Positions 23,295-34,761 of a DNA stretch of 64,000 nucleotides are shown piece by piece. Each line of letters opens with the position of its first letter. The first letter of the stretch is position 1. Both the position numbers and the translations under genes were made by a program. The notes under the pieces were generated by a model. The model saw only the letters and a program-made list of their open reading frames with translations, was not told where the DNA came from and searched no databases. The stretch is taken from contig NBIV01000008.1 of assembly GCA_003194525.1 (NCBI GenBank), positions 546,152-610,151 of the forward strand, in the 5' to 3' direction. The stretch comes from Gracilariopsis chorda. Taxonomy: Eukaryota; Rhodophyta; Florideophyceae; Gracilariales; Gracilariaceae.

Positions 23295-25196
23295 TTACTG
23301 CTGGAGAAGTGCTTTGAAATCCTTGAGGTCTTTCTCTTTCATAGAAGTGCTCTCATGACCTGGATATCCAAGCCATTTGACAAGATATTCAAATCGTCTG
23401 GCTCTCTTTCTGTGGTTGGCAATACATTCTACTTCATACTCTTCTGTTTCATCCCCCAATTTTACTGGGGTTGGTTGAGCTATCTTTGGGAGAATTGACT
23501 TGTATTCTCGTTTCGGTTTGAGAACAATCACGTGGAACACAACATGAATCTTTGACTTCAGTGTGTGGCTTAAGTCTGCACGAAATGCTATTGGGCCAAG
23601 TTTTTCTGTGATCCGTAATGGCCTACAGTGTCGGATTCGTAGCTTGGCCTTCTTCCAAATGTGGCCTGTATTGGGGTCTTTTGTGGACAACATGACGTTT
23701 TGCCCAACTTTCAATGTGCAAAGGGATCGATTCTTGTCGGTGTATGACTTGGAGTAACGATTATGTCTTTCAATCTGTGTTCTTCCTTTTCTTAATGCTG
23801 GCATCATGGTTTCTACGAATTTGATAGTTGCATCATTCTCTGAGATGAGAGTACTGAGCGGTAGTACTTTTGGGTGGTAACGATACGTTAGAAAGAATGG
23901 TGTAAACGTCCTAGTTCAGTTCTCTGACGAATAGTATGCGACTTCGAACTCGATGAGATGCTCATCCCAATTGGATTGCTTGAAATTGACGTATACTCTA
24001 ATTTTTTATTCGATTTTCCTGTTCATTACTTTGGTTTGACCATCTGTTTGTGGATGATATGCTGTTGACGTCCTTATGTTAATGCTAATGAGACAGAATA
24101 GTTCTTTCCAGAAGTTGCTAATAAAAATCTTGTCCCTGTCAGAGATAATAACTTCGGAAAGTCCATGATGTCTGTATATGTGTTTAAATTATAGTTGTGC
24201 AGTCTGAATGGCTGTAACTTCCGATGTAGTTGGAATGATTCTGATGTACAATGCACTGCTCCTCATTTTCGTTTCAGGAAGCGGTGTGATAAAGTCCATT
24301 GTATTTTGTGCCCACTCTCTTTTTGTCGGACGTAATGGTTGTAGCTGATCCAGTGGTTTTGTGGTTCGTGTTTTTCTCTTGACATTTCAGACATGAGTCG
24401 GCGTATCCGTTATTCGTTTGGCATAACGACGTTTACTGGTATAGCCTCCGAATCTTTTCGTATGCCTTCTTGAATGCTAAGTGTCTTGAAGAAGTTTGAA
24501 CGAGGTGGTCTTGTAGTATCTTCAGTTGTACTTGGCTTTTCGGCATGCAGAGTTGTCTTTCTTTATACAATAATCCGTTTTATTTGTGAAATGGGCCTTG
24601 TGGATATTTGTATAAGTTTTTGAACTATTTGTCATTTAGATATTCGTTTGTGAATGAGCGCGTATCTTTCTTGGATAGCTGACCGAGCTGAGATACCCCA
24701 CTGATTTTGGAGGTTGTGAAAACAGCTTCCTGGAGTAATGACCGGTTCATCAATTCTGGACTTTCAGCATGTTTTGGGTATCTTGAAGGCGCATCTGCGA
24801 CAACGTTGGATTTCACTTTGATCGGCTGGAAGAAAATTTCAAATTCCACGATGTTTTCTAGCCAGCTTACCTGCCTTTGAAATAGGTTCGGTTGACATTT
24901 AAGATAATTTAAAGGGTAGTGGTCTATACCTACTGTGAACTTTTGGCCATGAACGTACACACTCCAGGCTCTTAGATTATATATGAATCGCAAGAGTTCT
25001 CTCTCTTGCACGGCTGAACGTTGTTCTGCTGCGTTCAATCTTCTTGACAAAAGTGCTACAGTTCCCTTAACAGTATTTTCAACCTGTTCCATGACAGCTC
25101 CAATAGCGTATTGAGAAGCGTCAGTAGTAACGAGAATGGGTAGTTTTGGCTCAGAGTGTCTACATTCGGTGTTTTCGGGATGCTCGTTTGGCATTC
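23295..25196 (-). pseudogene. Chromovirus C pol, 3' half: RNase H, integrase, chromodomain
   Basis: RNase H comes first (25194-24625): ILVTTDASQYAIGAVMEQ holds the first catalytic Asp, and AVQERELLRFIYNLRAWSVY holds the Glu block. A zinc-binding H2C2 region follows near 24510-24370. The integrase core has HGLSEVIISDRDKIFIS near 24170 (second catalytic Asp) and TSTAYHPQTDGQTKVMNR near 24070; the third catalytic Glu expected after QT is replaced by Lys-Val. The piece at 23807-23295 is the integrase C-terminal domain ending in a chromodomain (EVECIANHRKRARRFEYLVK, then WLGYPGHESTSMKE). Chromodomains in this position guide integration to marked chromatin in known chromoviruses. Several stops lie between 24600 and 23810. 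The frame is open at 25194 because it continues from RT at 52164. Confidence 0.88.
25191..25196. repeat. Target site duplication, left copy (GCATTC)
   Basis: GCATTC here and at 52164-52169 flanks the 27-kb insertion in chromovirus C. Adding two bases to the left gives TGGCATTC against TAGCATTC at the right end, an 8-bp match with one difference, so a 6-bp or an 8-bp duplication is possible. Confidence 0.75.
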
Positions 25197-25658
25197 AAAA
25201 GCCAAAGAACTAAAATGAACGAATGACGACTCTTCAAACCCAATTTTGAATGAATCAAATTTCTCAAAATAATTTCATACATAGCACAGAGCTAGTTTAC
25301 TTGGAACAAAAGACTAGGAGTATACTAGAACTTTCCAAGTTTCTTTGGAGGTAATCATAGGGCCAGACATCAAGAATACCTACCCTCTCTCAGGTGCACC
25401 TGGAATCCAACTATCACCAGTCCAGAGCGATTGCCCCTTCGAATAACAAAATAAAATACATAGAATAGATACATAGCGTTTACCTAACCAATAGCTTTGG
25501 CTTTCCGTCACCTGTTGCCCGGCCTGCTTCCTGCATCGCATGCTCTACTCCACGTGGTACGAAAAGACGATTTACATCACGTGCAACACCTCATCTCCGT
25601 GCACCATAATATTACTCTTCCCTATATCCCACTCCCCCAGAACCCTCCCTACCCCGCC

Positions 25659-28600
25659 ATGATACCCTGTTGCCATCTCCGTTGCACCTTCTATGGTCGC
25701 ACTGCGTTCTCTCTCCAGATTCACCAGCGCAGGTACCCTCATCGACTCACCCCTGACAAACGTCCTGCCTCCTCCACCAACGCCCCAGTCCAATTCCCTC
25801 CAAGGACCACGCGACGAAAATCCGTTCCAAACCTCTCCACTTTCCCTCCTCCCACTCCCTCAAACTGCCCCTCCGACAACATCCCCCTGGCCGGAAATGA
25901 ACCTTATCACATCCAACAGGCCACCTCTCCCTTCAAACACAAGAGGCACACCACATGGCAAGTCATGCCCTCTGTTTAGTCTCCTCCTCAAACCCGCCTC
26001 CCCCTACCTCCTCCCGTTCCCCCTCCCCTCTCCTCAAGAACTCCCATCTCGAGCGACTCGTCCTCTACATCTCCTCCATCGCTTCTTCCTGCAGCACATG
26101 CAAAGCCAACGAACTCGTCTCCCTTCTCGACCACCCAGACTTCTCCAAGTCATCCTTCCAAAAATCCATCTCCTCTGCAAAGCAGTGCATTGCACTCCAA
26201 AACCACCTCATCAGGGAACATATCAACTCCACTGGTTTCCTCCATCTCACAATCTCCGTCGATCACAACTCCTTCTCCGCAAATCTCTTCCAAAAACGCG
26301 CCATAGAAGTCCTGAAGCAACAAAACGCTCTCGCACACTTCAAAAACACCTTCTTCCAACCCGTGTCATAATCTTCACTTTCCTCTTCTTCCACCTCCGC
26401 CTTCGCCCATCTTCTGGCCACAGCCTTCAGAAACAAAGTTGTTCCTGCCTTTAAACAGGCCATCATGCAGTGCCACATCACTGACATCATCTGGTACACC
26501 CCCGAAACAACTGATACGGAATCATTCGTTAGTCCCGTACAGTTGTACTCCGATAAGTCCACAGCCGCACTAAAAAGCTCCTCCATCACCTCCCCTTCCC
26601 TTCAAATCACCCTTATCAACTTCTCCAAAGCATTCCGCGGAAAGTGTATCTCCAAAAACCTCACCCTACTCGGATACCTCCCAACCTCGTGCTCCCCCTA
26701 TTCCTCTCCCTGCGACGGAGACTTCATCCCACATTCGTCCTCCAACATCCCACGCAAAACAAGAATGGACCTCACTGAGCGCGCCATCTCCGCAATCCTC
26801 AATCCACTCCTCTCTTCCGCCCTTCTAGGTTTCTCCTTCTGTGACGTGCACTGGGTACTCCGACACTGCCACCCCATCCTCTCCAGCTACTGCGCAGACA
26901 TCCCAGAGGCAAAGGAAATCCTCGCCATTTCACAAGGAACACGACCACAGCACCCCTGCACAAGATGTACCGTCCCCTGCGAACAACTCTCTCTCAATAC
27001 AAACCCTATCCACTTCCTCACACAATCCCACACTCGAAAAAATCGCAGAGAACAAAACGCTCTCCTTCACGAGTCTGGCAAAGCCCAGCTCGTCCGCAGG
27101 CCCAAGTCACTCGCACCAAAAAGGTACAGGCAACCGGAGCGGTCCCTCTCCCTGGCAAAGAATGCCTCTCTCTTCGAATCTTACGCCATTTTCAACATCA
27201 CTCCACTTCTTTCCTCTTACAACATCTTTGCCTTCGAACCTCTTCACAACTTCCACCTTGGCGTCTTGTAGCTCATCAAAGGCACCGCCATCGAATGACT
27301 CCGCTCCGAATCCCTCTTCACCACAGTCGGCCCCAACAACACCAAACGCTAGTCCCATTCCATCCACACCTCCATCCTCAAACATTCCAACTCCATCCTC
27401 GCCACCATCTAAAATGACTGCCCCGCACCCGGCCTCCACATCGACTTCTCCACCCATAACAACTCCCAAGCCCCCAACGATTTCTTCACCACAGAAGGCT
27501 TACGATGAATGCTGGAAGCGAAGTATTACCGCACTCTAGACATGGTTTTCCCCTTCATCGGCGCCTTCTTCGACAGATGCTGCAAAGAAACCGACTGCTC
27601 CCCCACCACTTCCGTCTTCACCAAGTACACACACCTCGTTCTGTGCGCTATACGATACAGTTTCTCCTCCTAATGGACCGACACATCCCTTCAATCTCTC
27701 CAAAAACAGATCAGATCCTTCAAAGTCACGGACCCTATCACGCCTCCCACCTCGGCACCCTCAAGTTTCATATCCTCGATCACATCGTTGAAGACATACG
27801 CAGATACGGTGGTCTCAACTTCAACGACGCAGGGATCTTCGAGCAAGCTCACGTCCTCTTCAAATCCCAATACTCTAAAACGTCCAAGCGAAAAGCCACC
27901 GCCCATACAGAAACCATCCGTGCTATAGACCTCTTTAGTCTCTTCGAAGACTGGAGTCCACTCTCCGCAGACCCCTCCCTATCCTTCCATGCTTGATCTC
28001 AAACTCAACCGCAACCCCGCAAACCCTTTCTCGTACGTGATGGAAAACATCTTTCGTTCTACGACATCTTCACAGCCGCCAAATACCTTGCATCAACCCC
28101 CGACGCAAGTCCAAAGTTTCTTCAAGAACTGTTCTTTTCAAAGACGCTCTCCATCATCTCAAAACTAGGTGACACCACTCTTCATTCCTTCGTCTCCCTT
28201 TCCATCGAATATCTCAAGCTAAATCCCTCACCGAACTACGTCCGTTGAGCTCGCCTCACCCTCATCAACTCTGCATACGTCGTCGGCAGGTATATCCCAA
28301 CACAAGACAATTAAAACCAAGAACAAAACGAACTCGTCTTGCTAGAACCCTTCGTCCCTCTTCTCCAGCGCATCTTCGCCGTTCCATCTTTCGGAACTTC
28401 CAGATCACCAAAGCTCTCCCATATCCGTTTTGCCGGAAAAAACTTCTCCTCTCCATCCACAACCATTTTATGGGTCTCCAAGCTCATTGCGTTAGGTCGC
28501 TGCAAGCTACCTTCCCCTCTTCAAACTCTTCCACCCCCACTACACAAGAGTTCAATTTCGTACAATTCCTTGAACTCGTGCCACCTCGTGACAATGTCAA

Positions 28601-28890
28601 TATCACCCTCAACTGCGTATTCCTTCAATGGTCAACTGATGACTAGCATAACCACACCACCGATCCAGTTCCCATCTCCAAACCTTCCACCGACGACAAC
28701 GTATCTCCTTTGTTTGGCCTCATTCCTTCCACCTCCATTCTTGGTGCAGTCCATGTCATTCGAGTAAACTACCCCGCCCCCCCCCTTCACTCCTCGTCTT
28801 CACTGGCGCTTTCATCGTTTTTACATCAACCGCTTCTATCGTGAAACTACTTCAAAGCCCTACGCACCAAAATCTACAACAGATCAGTAA
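25659..28890 (+). pseudogene. CACTA/Plavaka-like DDE transposase
   Basis: I chose the ATG at 25659 because it opens on a C2H2-like finger (CCHLRCTFYGRTAFSLQIHQ, then RRYPH), common at the start of this family. The second frame (25955-27271, one stop near 26370) has PVQLYSDKSTAALK, LINFSKAFRGKCISKNLTLL followed by GYLP, HPILSSYCADIPEAKE, the cysteine cluster HPCTRCTVPCEQL and FEPLHNFHLGVL. These blocks appear in this order in EnSpm/CACTA and Plavaka transposases, where the last carries a catalytic Asp (here Glu). A third frame (about 27690-28550) gives LGTLKFHILDHIVEDIRRYG and FEQAHVLFKSQYSKTSKR, matching the family's KfH..dH and E..H..fK..y..tS blocks. The C-terminus ends FYINRFYRETTSKPY before TAA at 28890. 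There are at least three frameshifts and several stops. The plus strand is strikingly pyrimidine-rich. CACTA versus Plavaka/KDZ placement is uncertain. Confidence 0.75.
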
Positions 28891-28912
28891 ACCATCCGTT
28901 CCACCAAAAACA

Positions 28913-29919
28913 CTATTCTTCTTCACATTCCTCTTCATACCCTTCCCGACCTTCCTCCCACTGCGCCTTTACATGATACGTTGCCTCACCTCTGCCAACA
29001 TCTCGACTCTCTTTCACCAACCTTTTCATCCACACATCTTCCGGCCGATACCCAGCAACATAACAGTGCAGCACCCCTACCAGTTTCGTCATATGATCCC
29101 AAAAAGTATTCATCCTTCACGGCCAAGTATATCTACCGCTTAGAGGGTATACACAGCGCAACTTTCCCTTCTCTACTCCCATTGCTAGCTATGCAACGTT
29201 ACCGTCATCGCAACGTTCATTCTCCAATTCTTCATGATGCAGCGCTCTCACCCTCTCCCACGCGACCCCAAGTATACTCTCCACCGCGAGCGGAAGATAC
29301 TCTCCGTACAACGTAGAAAATAACAACTGCGGTCTTCCTCAACGCCCCACATCTTTGTCCACTACCGTCAAAACACATCCAATCCACGTGTCCAAGCGAG
29401 CCAAATGCCTCACTGTCCCATCAACGTACTCCATTTTTCCCTCTCTTTCTGTCCCCACCTCATATCCCATGAATTCTTCCAACAATTCCACCACAGCCCC
29501 GTTCTTGAAGTACATATACTCTTCACTAAACTCCCTCAGCCGACCAGCAACCTGAAATCTTGAATACGTAAGATCCTCGATTGTTCTCATCCTCCAAAAA
29601 CATAACCTACCGCTCTTCGCCTCCCCATTCCCCCTGACCCTCGTCTTTCTTCCTCTAACTGCTCCTTCAACTCAATTTCTAGCTCCGTCCCCTTTCGAGA
29701 TCTCACACGTCTGGCTATCAAGTCATATCCAAGCAATGAAAACATTTTGTGCCGTGCCGCACGCTTCCGAACCCCAATCACATCATTCAGCTTCTGCTTC
29801 ATACGTTGCCTCAAACATCTGTCTGCAACAATCTCTTGCACGCATTGATCCGTCCTACTCGCTTCACTAATCGACTCCCATCTCTCTACCTCATTCTGAA
29901 TGCTAACCAAGTATTTCAA
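28913..29919 (-). pseudogene. Unidentified minus-strand gene of the cargo element
   Basis: Frame one (29919-29587) is charged and helical (KMFSLLGYDLIARRVRSRKG, ELEIELKEQLEEERRG). It ends at a TGA overlapping the ATG of a second frame (29590), which reads on with four stops to 28913 and includes RTIEDLTYSRFQVAGRLREF, VRHLARLDTWIGCVLTVVD and VGVLHCYVAGYRPEDVWMK. These hydrophobic/charged alternations look like protein, but I recognise no domain. The minus strand here is purine-rich, which by itself yields E/K/R-rich chance frames, so confidence is limited. It is convergent with the transposase. Confidence 0.35.
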
Positions 29920-30384
29920 TAGTTCATTGCTTTCTTATCGCCACGAAGGCATGGACGATCTTATCTCAGACGCAATTTCAAGCGGACATCAAGGTACAAT
30001 CACCTTTCCTCTGACCACAAACACACTCCTCTCTCTTCCCTTACCCAATACTTCTCATGGACTCGTCCAGTTTCTTTCCACACCCTCCAAAGTAATACAA
30101 AGCTCCGACACCTCCACCTTCGCATAATACAAGAACCTATCATATACTGCCGTGGAACACCCATAAAGAATCTCTTGCACATGAAATACATATTTCCTAT
30201 GCCCTGTGAATTCATTTTCACCTTCATAACCCTTTCTCTCCCCTCTTCTCTCCTTCATCCCTACCTGTAAGTAACCTATCAGCATCTTGTTCTCGCTCAT
30301 CTCTTCTTTCATCCTACTCAGTTTCCCTTGCGTCAGCGTCAGTGACATCTTTACGCTGCAGTGGTCCCCTTTGATCTGCCCGAG
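29920..30384 (-). other. Purine-rich spacer with a possible coding remnant
   Basis: A minus-strand frame (30348-30055) continues in phase after the SET-domain frame and contains HRKYVFHVQEILYGCSTAVY and KVEVSELCITLEG. It may be the C-terminal tail of the SET protein or of another gene. Nothing firmer is visible. Confidence 0.25.
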
Positions 30385-31326
30385 TTATGCCTCCAATATG
30401 AAGAGTTCCTCTCCTTGCTCCATGTCGACTGTCGCCTCCATCCTAATAAGTTTGTAGTCCATTATTACCCCTGCTATTCGTCCCACGCCCGGTATCAGTT
30501 TCATTCGCAGATTAGCCTCCCTTCTCTTCACGAGGCCATCCAACATGGAATTTAACCCCTTATCCCCTTCCACGCACTTTGGATCGTTTATATACCCTGC
30601 AATATAAGAACAGGCAGGAAGCACCCATAAAACTGGGTTCGCTTGCTTTCCATGCCAATTCGGTAGCTGTTTTCGATGCGGAAGTGAATAAAACTATTGA
30701 CCGTACACATCTATCTCCACCACATACGTCCGGACGCGGTCCTTCGTCACACCCATTAATCCCTCCCCGTAGGTCTTGTGCACTTCTTTACGATTTGAAA
30801 AGTCATGATAAACCAACGTCCCGTAGAAATAGCACTCAACCTCCCCTGCAGCAATTTGAAGAGTTGCAAACACTCTAACACCAGCCTTTTCATGAAGAGT
30901 AGTAGACTTGCCGGCTCGCAACCCATATTGTACCGCCTCCATTGCCAATAGAGATTTCAGATTCTCCAGATTCATTATTTTTTGCAGCTCCCTCGGCCAT
31001 CCATCCAGAGCTTTCTTCCTTCTCAACTTCGCTAGAATTTCAATTTGCCATAAGGTGGAGAGAAAGTCAACAAGGTGTAGGGGAGGAATTTGGTACTGTG
31101 GAAATCCGTCGACAGCCCTCCATAACACGGTGTGCCTGCTTCTTCCCATTGAGAAGGCAGAGGAAACACAATTGGCAATCTTTCTAAGCTCCTGGCTCTT
31201 CTCAATATCCGTTTTCCCTTCCCGTATTATGCAAGCGAAGCGAACAATAGTGGCATGCCTGGCGTGTTCAAAGCAAGCTTTAACCAGTTCACACCTCACA
31301 AACCTCCGATGCTTGGTCAGTCGCAT
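30385..31326 (-). pseudogene. SET-domain (lysine methyltransferase-like) protein
   Basis: One minus-strand frame, open from 31326 to 30385 except for a TAG near 30694. The N-terminal half is unassigned and helical. From about 30,950 come GVRVFATLQIAAGEVECYFY and GTLVYHDFS, which match the start of SET domains (G.GVFA..I..GE....Y.G). After the stop follow CSYIAGYINDPKCVEGDKGL, RREANLRMKLIPGVGRIAGV and YKLIRMEATVDMEQGEELF. These correspond to the IND and N..N segments and the closing a...I..GEEL strand. SET domains transfer methyl groups from S-adenosylmethionine to lysines, usually of histones. The usual NH.C motif is not clearly kept. It is convergent with the transposase and shares the purine-rich minus strand. 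Cargo status within the large element is inferred. Confidence 0.65.
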
Positions 31327-31595
31327 TCACGCCATCGCTGTCAATAATTTCCTGGTAAACATGTCGACCAGAAGGTCTCCGGGCTGACTGAACTGGCAAA
31401 TCTGCTCTTTCAACAGTGCACTACACTTTTCTCCGGTCGGACTCTCTTCCTCGTATACGTCCCGTAGGGGTTTTTAACAGACCACATGAGCATCTTACTA
31501 TTTGACATTGGCGGCACCTGATCCATGATTGCATGATACGCTTGGTATCGCAAAGCAACATAATTGAAGTTCTCATAGTTGAGTATTCGGTGATG

Positions 31596-33566
31596 TTATG
31601 TATAGGGTGATTCAGAACAAAGAGCATGTGCAGCGTATTCAGTAGTATGGTGCAAACGGTAACTTCTTCTTCCAACTTTACCCGTAGTATTACTTAAAGA
31701 TCGTACGAAATGGAGAGGTTGTTCGTCGACCACAATGGAGTAGCGCTTCGTATCAGAGACATTCATGTAGGTAACTTTCCGTAGCACATCCTGCCACAAC
31801 GGTACCTGATCCCACGAGCAGAACCGTATAATATGTCCACAGAAATGTAGAAGCTTTGAAGACCTCCTTGCTGACCTGCTCATGCCCTTCTCGGTCAGAA
31901 CATCGTGCTTGCTGTTATCCAAACAACGCTCAGAACGAGTCCAATATGGTGCTTCGGACAGCAGGAACTGTACCCTTCTTTCAATAGATACCTCGGGTTC
32001 GCCAGACTTGTTGCCGTCAACTTAGATGAGACGCTCCAACTTGCAGTTCTGAAGACGAAAGTTGCAGGACATCTCCTTCTCACAATACTTGTAAGGTATC
32101 ACATCATCCGAAGTCGTATGGTACGGTGGTGCATGAATCCCTGTGCCGTCGAAATCATACGATAAGTTCTGCGACAAAGCAGTTGTCTGCAGTCCTTCAG
32201 TTGCCTTAGGTACCACGTTTCGCAGTACCACGTTCCACGGTAGCACCTTCCGCATCCTTTACGACCTTTTGCTCTTCCACTTCTTCCATCTCACTTTGAT
32301 CGCCACCTTCCACACCTTCCACACCCTCAGCACATTCGTTCCCACCATCAGCTGTACCAGTCTCTACCGGCTCCATAATGATTTCAACGTCTTCTGCAGG
32401 CTTTGGCTTCACATTTTGCTGTAGTTTGACATTGCTCCTATGCAATTCAATGAGCATCAGAGGCTTTATGGCCTCCTCAACCGTAGTGGCAAGAGATTCA
32501 CTAAAGTTCTCAAACTGCAGAGGGAAAAGTCTTGTTTTCGTGATGATGAACCATTCGAGGGCATCCCATTTGCTGGGATCAAAGATGTCGAACAGTTTCT
32601 CTTGTACCACAACATTAGAAAGCTCACCAAAAGAGGAAGCGCTGTATCTACTGGGTCCGGTAGATTGTATCTCCATTTGGTAGCGTTTTGTTCCAAGGTG
32701 GTGACGTTCTTCTCCTCCAGAAACTGTTTGGTACAATCTTTGTGTTGGAAGCCCAAGGAACGTTATGCGATATCGGTGAACACTACATTGATATATTAGA
32801 GTCAAATTTATGGCAAGATCATAACCTCAACGTTGGGAAACCCAAGGAATTGGGCGAAACAATTCCAAGCCCTGGTCACCAGCTGCACACCATAACTGAC
32901 TCTCTGACTCTGGTTTTTGTCCGAAGAACTCAATTTCGAGAACGTCTTAGCTGCCGTGCCCCTTTTTTTCCTCTTCCTACCACTTGCTTTCTTATCCACA
33001 GCAATCTGTTACACCATGGATAACCCAATGACCGGGTCAAAGTCAGTGTAAGGATTTGTGTTAAAAGCAGAAGATTTTTTCGTGGAACCTAGAACACGGG
33101 ACTCGCTAAACACAGATAGCAACACGTTACGGGGGATTCCTTTAAGCCCTTCCGTTTTACAATAAACCTTCCAGGAATCCATTACACGCCTGTCTTTTTC
33201 AAGGTCCTTCACGTCCATCACTCCTGCCATAAGATAGAGTTGACGTAGAGGTCCTCTGAGAGCCATGTTACGGAGCTTGTAGTCCAAATACGAGATGTAA
33301 TCTGGTTCGATGATAGTGGTAAACATTTTCTTGGAAGGGCCATGAGCGCTGCGACTTTGTACCGTGAACTCGACAAAGTTGGTGTGCATCAAACTTCTCA
33401 GCTCATCCACATTATGCCTCGTCACTTCGTAGTCTTTTCAAACTGCAAGATAAGCATCAATGAGCTCTTCAACGCTTCCGTGCATCTTGAATGAACCCGT
33501 TTCCTTCGTGGTTACGGTGGACGCTGCGCCAGAAACCATGATAAATTCTTCTAAGTAAGATCTCAT
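31596..33566 (-). pseudogene. Unidentified gene (about 650 residues) of the cargo element
   Basis: An ATG at 33566 opens a frame beginning MRSYLEEFIMVSGAASTVTT that can be followed to about 32470. It includes ELRSLMHTNFVEFTVQSRSA, YISYLDYKLRNMALRGPLRQ and a basic patch KKASGRKRKKRG that could be a nuclear localisation signal. After a frameshift it continues with WDALEWFIITKTRLFPLQFE, EEAIKPLMLIELHRS and a Glu/Gly-rich acidic tract. After another shift come YEGTG-free but protein-like stretches, including LLHFCGHIIRFCSWDQVPLW and YSIVVDEQPLHFVRSL, ending near 31596. Several stops are present. I recognise no domain. Nuclear location fits the basic and acidic segments. It is the next minus-strand gene upstream of the SET gene. 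Confidence 0.45.
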
Positions 33567-33857
33567 TAAGTTGCCGTCTTGTCAGCGGACGTCGCAGCAG
33601 TCATGGGAGATTCCAAGCGCTGAGAAAAGGCGGATGAAAAGAAGGGAGCGGTTGTGGTAGCTTTGAATGAAAGTGGTAACACTGTTGCAGACGACCACTC
33701 TAGTGCTTTGTTCACCAAGAAAAAGTTGTTCTTTGGGTTCGTTAGACGTTTGCAATCGCCCAAAACGACGCGCCGAAAGCGGTTGTGAAGAATGCCCAAA
33801 GCCCTCTTGACTTGGCTTCCACGGATTGTGTTTCTCTTCAAGGTTGGGGTTGCAACC

Positions 33858-34123
33858 CATGGTCCGGGGTGTGGTGGTGCTCCGTTGCGATAAAGATGGA
33901 GCGCCAGGACCCCGAAATTTTAATTAAGAATCAAGTCGTGGCGCTTCAAGTTCAAGTGTTTCTTCAAGTTTTGGTTCGAGGTCCGTGGTCCGTGGTCCAG
34001 GGTGTCGTGGTCGTCCATGGCGATCAAGATGTAGTGCTAGGACCCCGAAATTCTAATTAAAAATCAAGTCGTAGTGATCCATCGCGATCGCCATGGAGCA
34101 TCACGACATCCCGGACCACGGAC
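33858..34123. repeat. Compound direct and inverted repeat cluster
   Basis: A unit containing GACCCCGAAATT, AATTAA and ATCAAGTCGT occurs at about 33889-33942 and again at 34020-34073. A word beginning GTCCGTGGTCCAGGGTGTCG (33987-34024) is inverted almost exactly at 34086-34123, and a third, diverged copy in the first orientation starts near 33858. The inverted arms are 38 bp with a spacer of about 60 bp and could form a cruciform or hairpin. It lies between the divergent minus- and plus-strand cargo genes, so it could be a bidirectional promoter, a recombination site or the end of a smaller element. Confidence 0.65.
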
Positions 34124-34756
34124 ATCGACAAAAAAATTATGGAATTCTTTTTTCAATGCAGTTAGTTGGGAGGGGAATTGCAGGTGTGCTTTTTTGACGA
34201 CAATGGATGTCATGAAACGTCCTAAATACGTTCTAAAGTGCTTATGCCCATCTCTTTGGAAACGAGCAGGCGTGGTGACGAGAGCATTTGACGTCAACGG
34301 GTGCTACAGAACATTAAAGTACTCAGCCATGGTTTCGATTGGGAATAAGAGGAACTCGCGATCACGGAAACGGACTCCAAGAAAAGCTGTTTCACCGAAG
34401 AGCCGTTTTCCAAATATGCCGACAATGCGAGGCAAAGTGAAGAGCTGGGGTGCCTCCCGAGCTAGCAACCACCCTGAGCCGTAAATTGGGGGCAATACGG
34501 GTAAGGTGCTTAATGACGATGCGGAGGTCAATCTGTTCGTACGACTTGGGAGTAGTGATGGGAAGGTGAAAGTAAAAGAGGCTAAATTGCGCGGTGTGGG
34601 TGTTGCTGGGGCACTAGGGACGGGACTCTGTCGCTCACTACACGACCATCACCTTTCCTCTAAGCAGAGACCGGGAGAAGACTTGTTCGTTATCTTTAAG
34701 ACGAATATTTCGTCAAACCAAGATGAAATTAACCGTATGTCTTCGGTGGTCCCGAG
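34124..34756 (+). other. Plus-strand open frames upstream of the gypsy A insertion
   Basis: Two overlapping plus-strand frames (34074-34484 and 34506-34756) have protein-like but unassigned sequence, e.g. NKRNSRSRKRTPRKAVSPKS. The second runs directly into the gypsy A insertion site. They may be the N-terminal part or leader of the ParB/dioxygenase gene that resumes at 45402, but frame continuity across the site is not demonstrated. Confidence 0.3.
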
Positions 34757-34761
34757 GAACC
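34757..34761. repeat. Target site duplication of gypsy A (GAACC), left
   Basis: GAACC here is repeated at 45397-45401, directly outside the TG...CA ends of the two LTRs. It is a perfect 5-bp duplication. Confidence 0.85.

Noticed and set aside
25572-27469. Several minus-strand frames rich in Glu/Gly opposite the transposase
   Set aside because: They are what a C/T-rich plus strand gives on its complement; the plus strand carries the family motifs.
30908-31387. 159-codon plus-strand frame opposite the SET gene
   Set aside because: No motif; the SET signature is on the minus strand.
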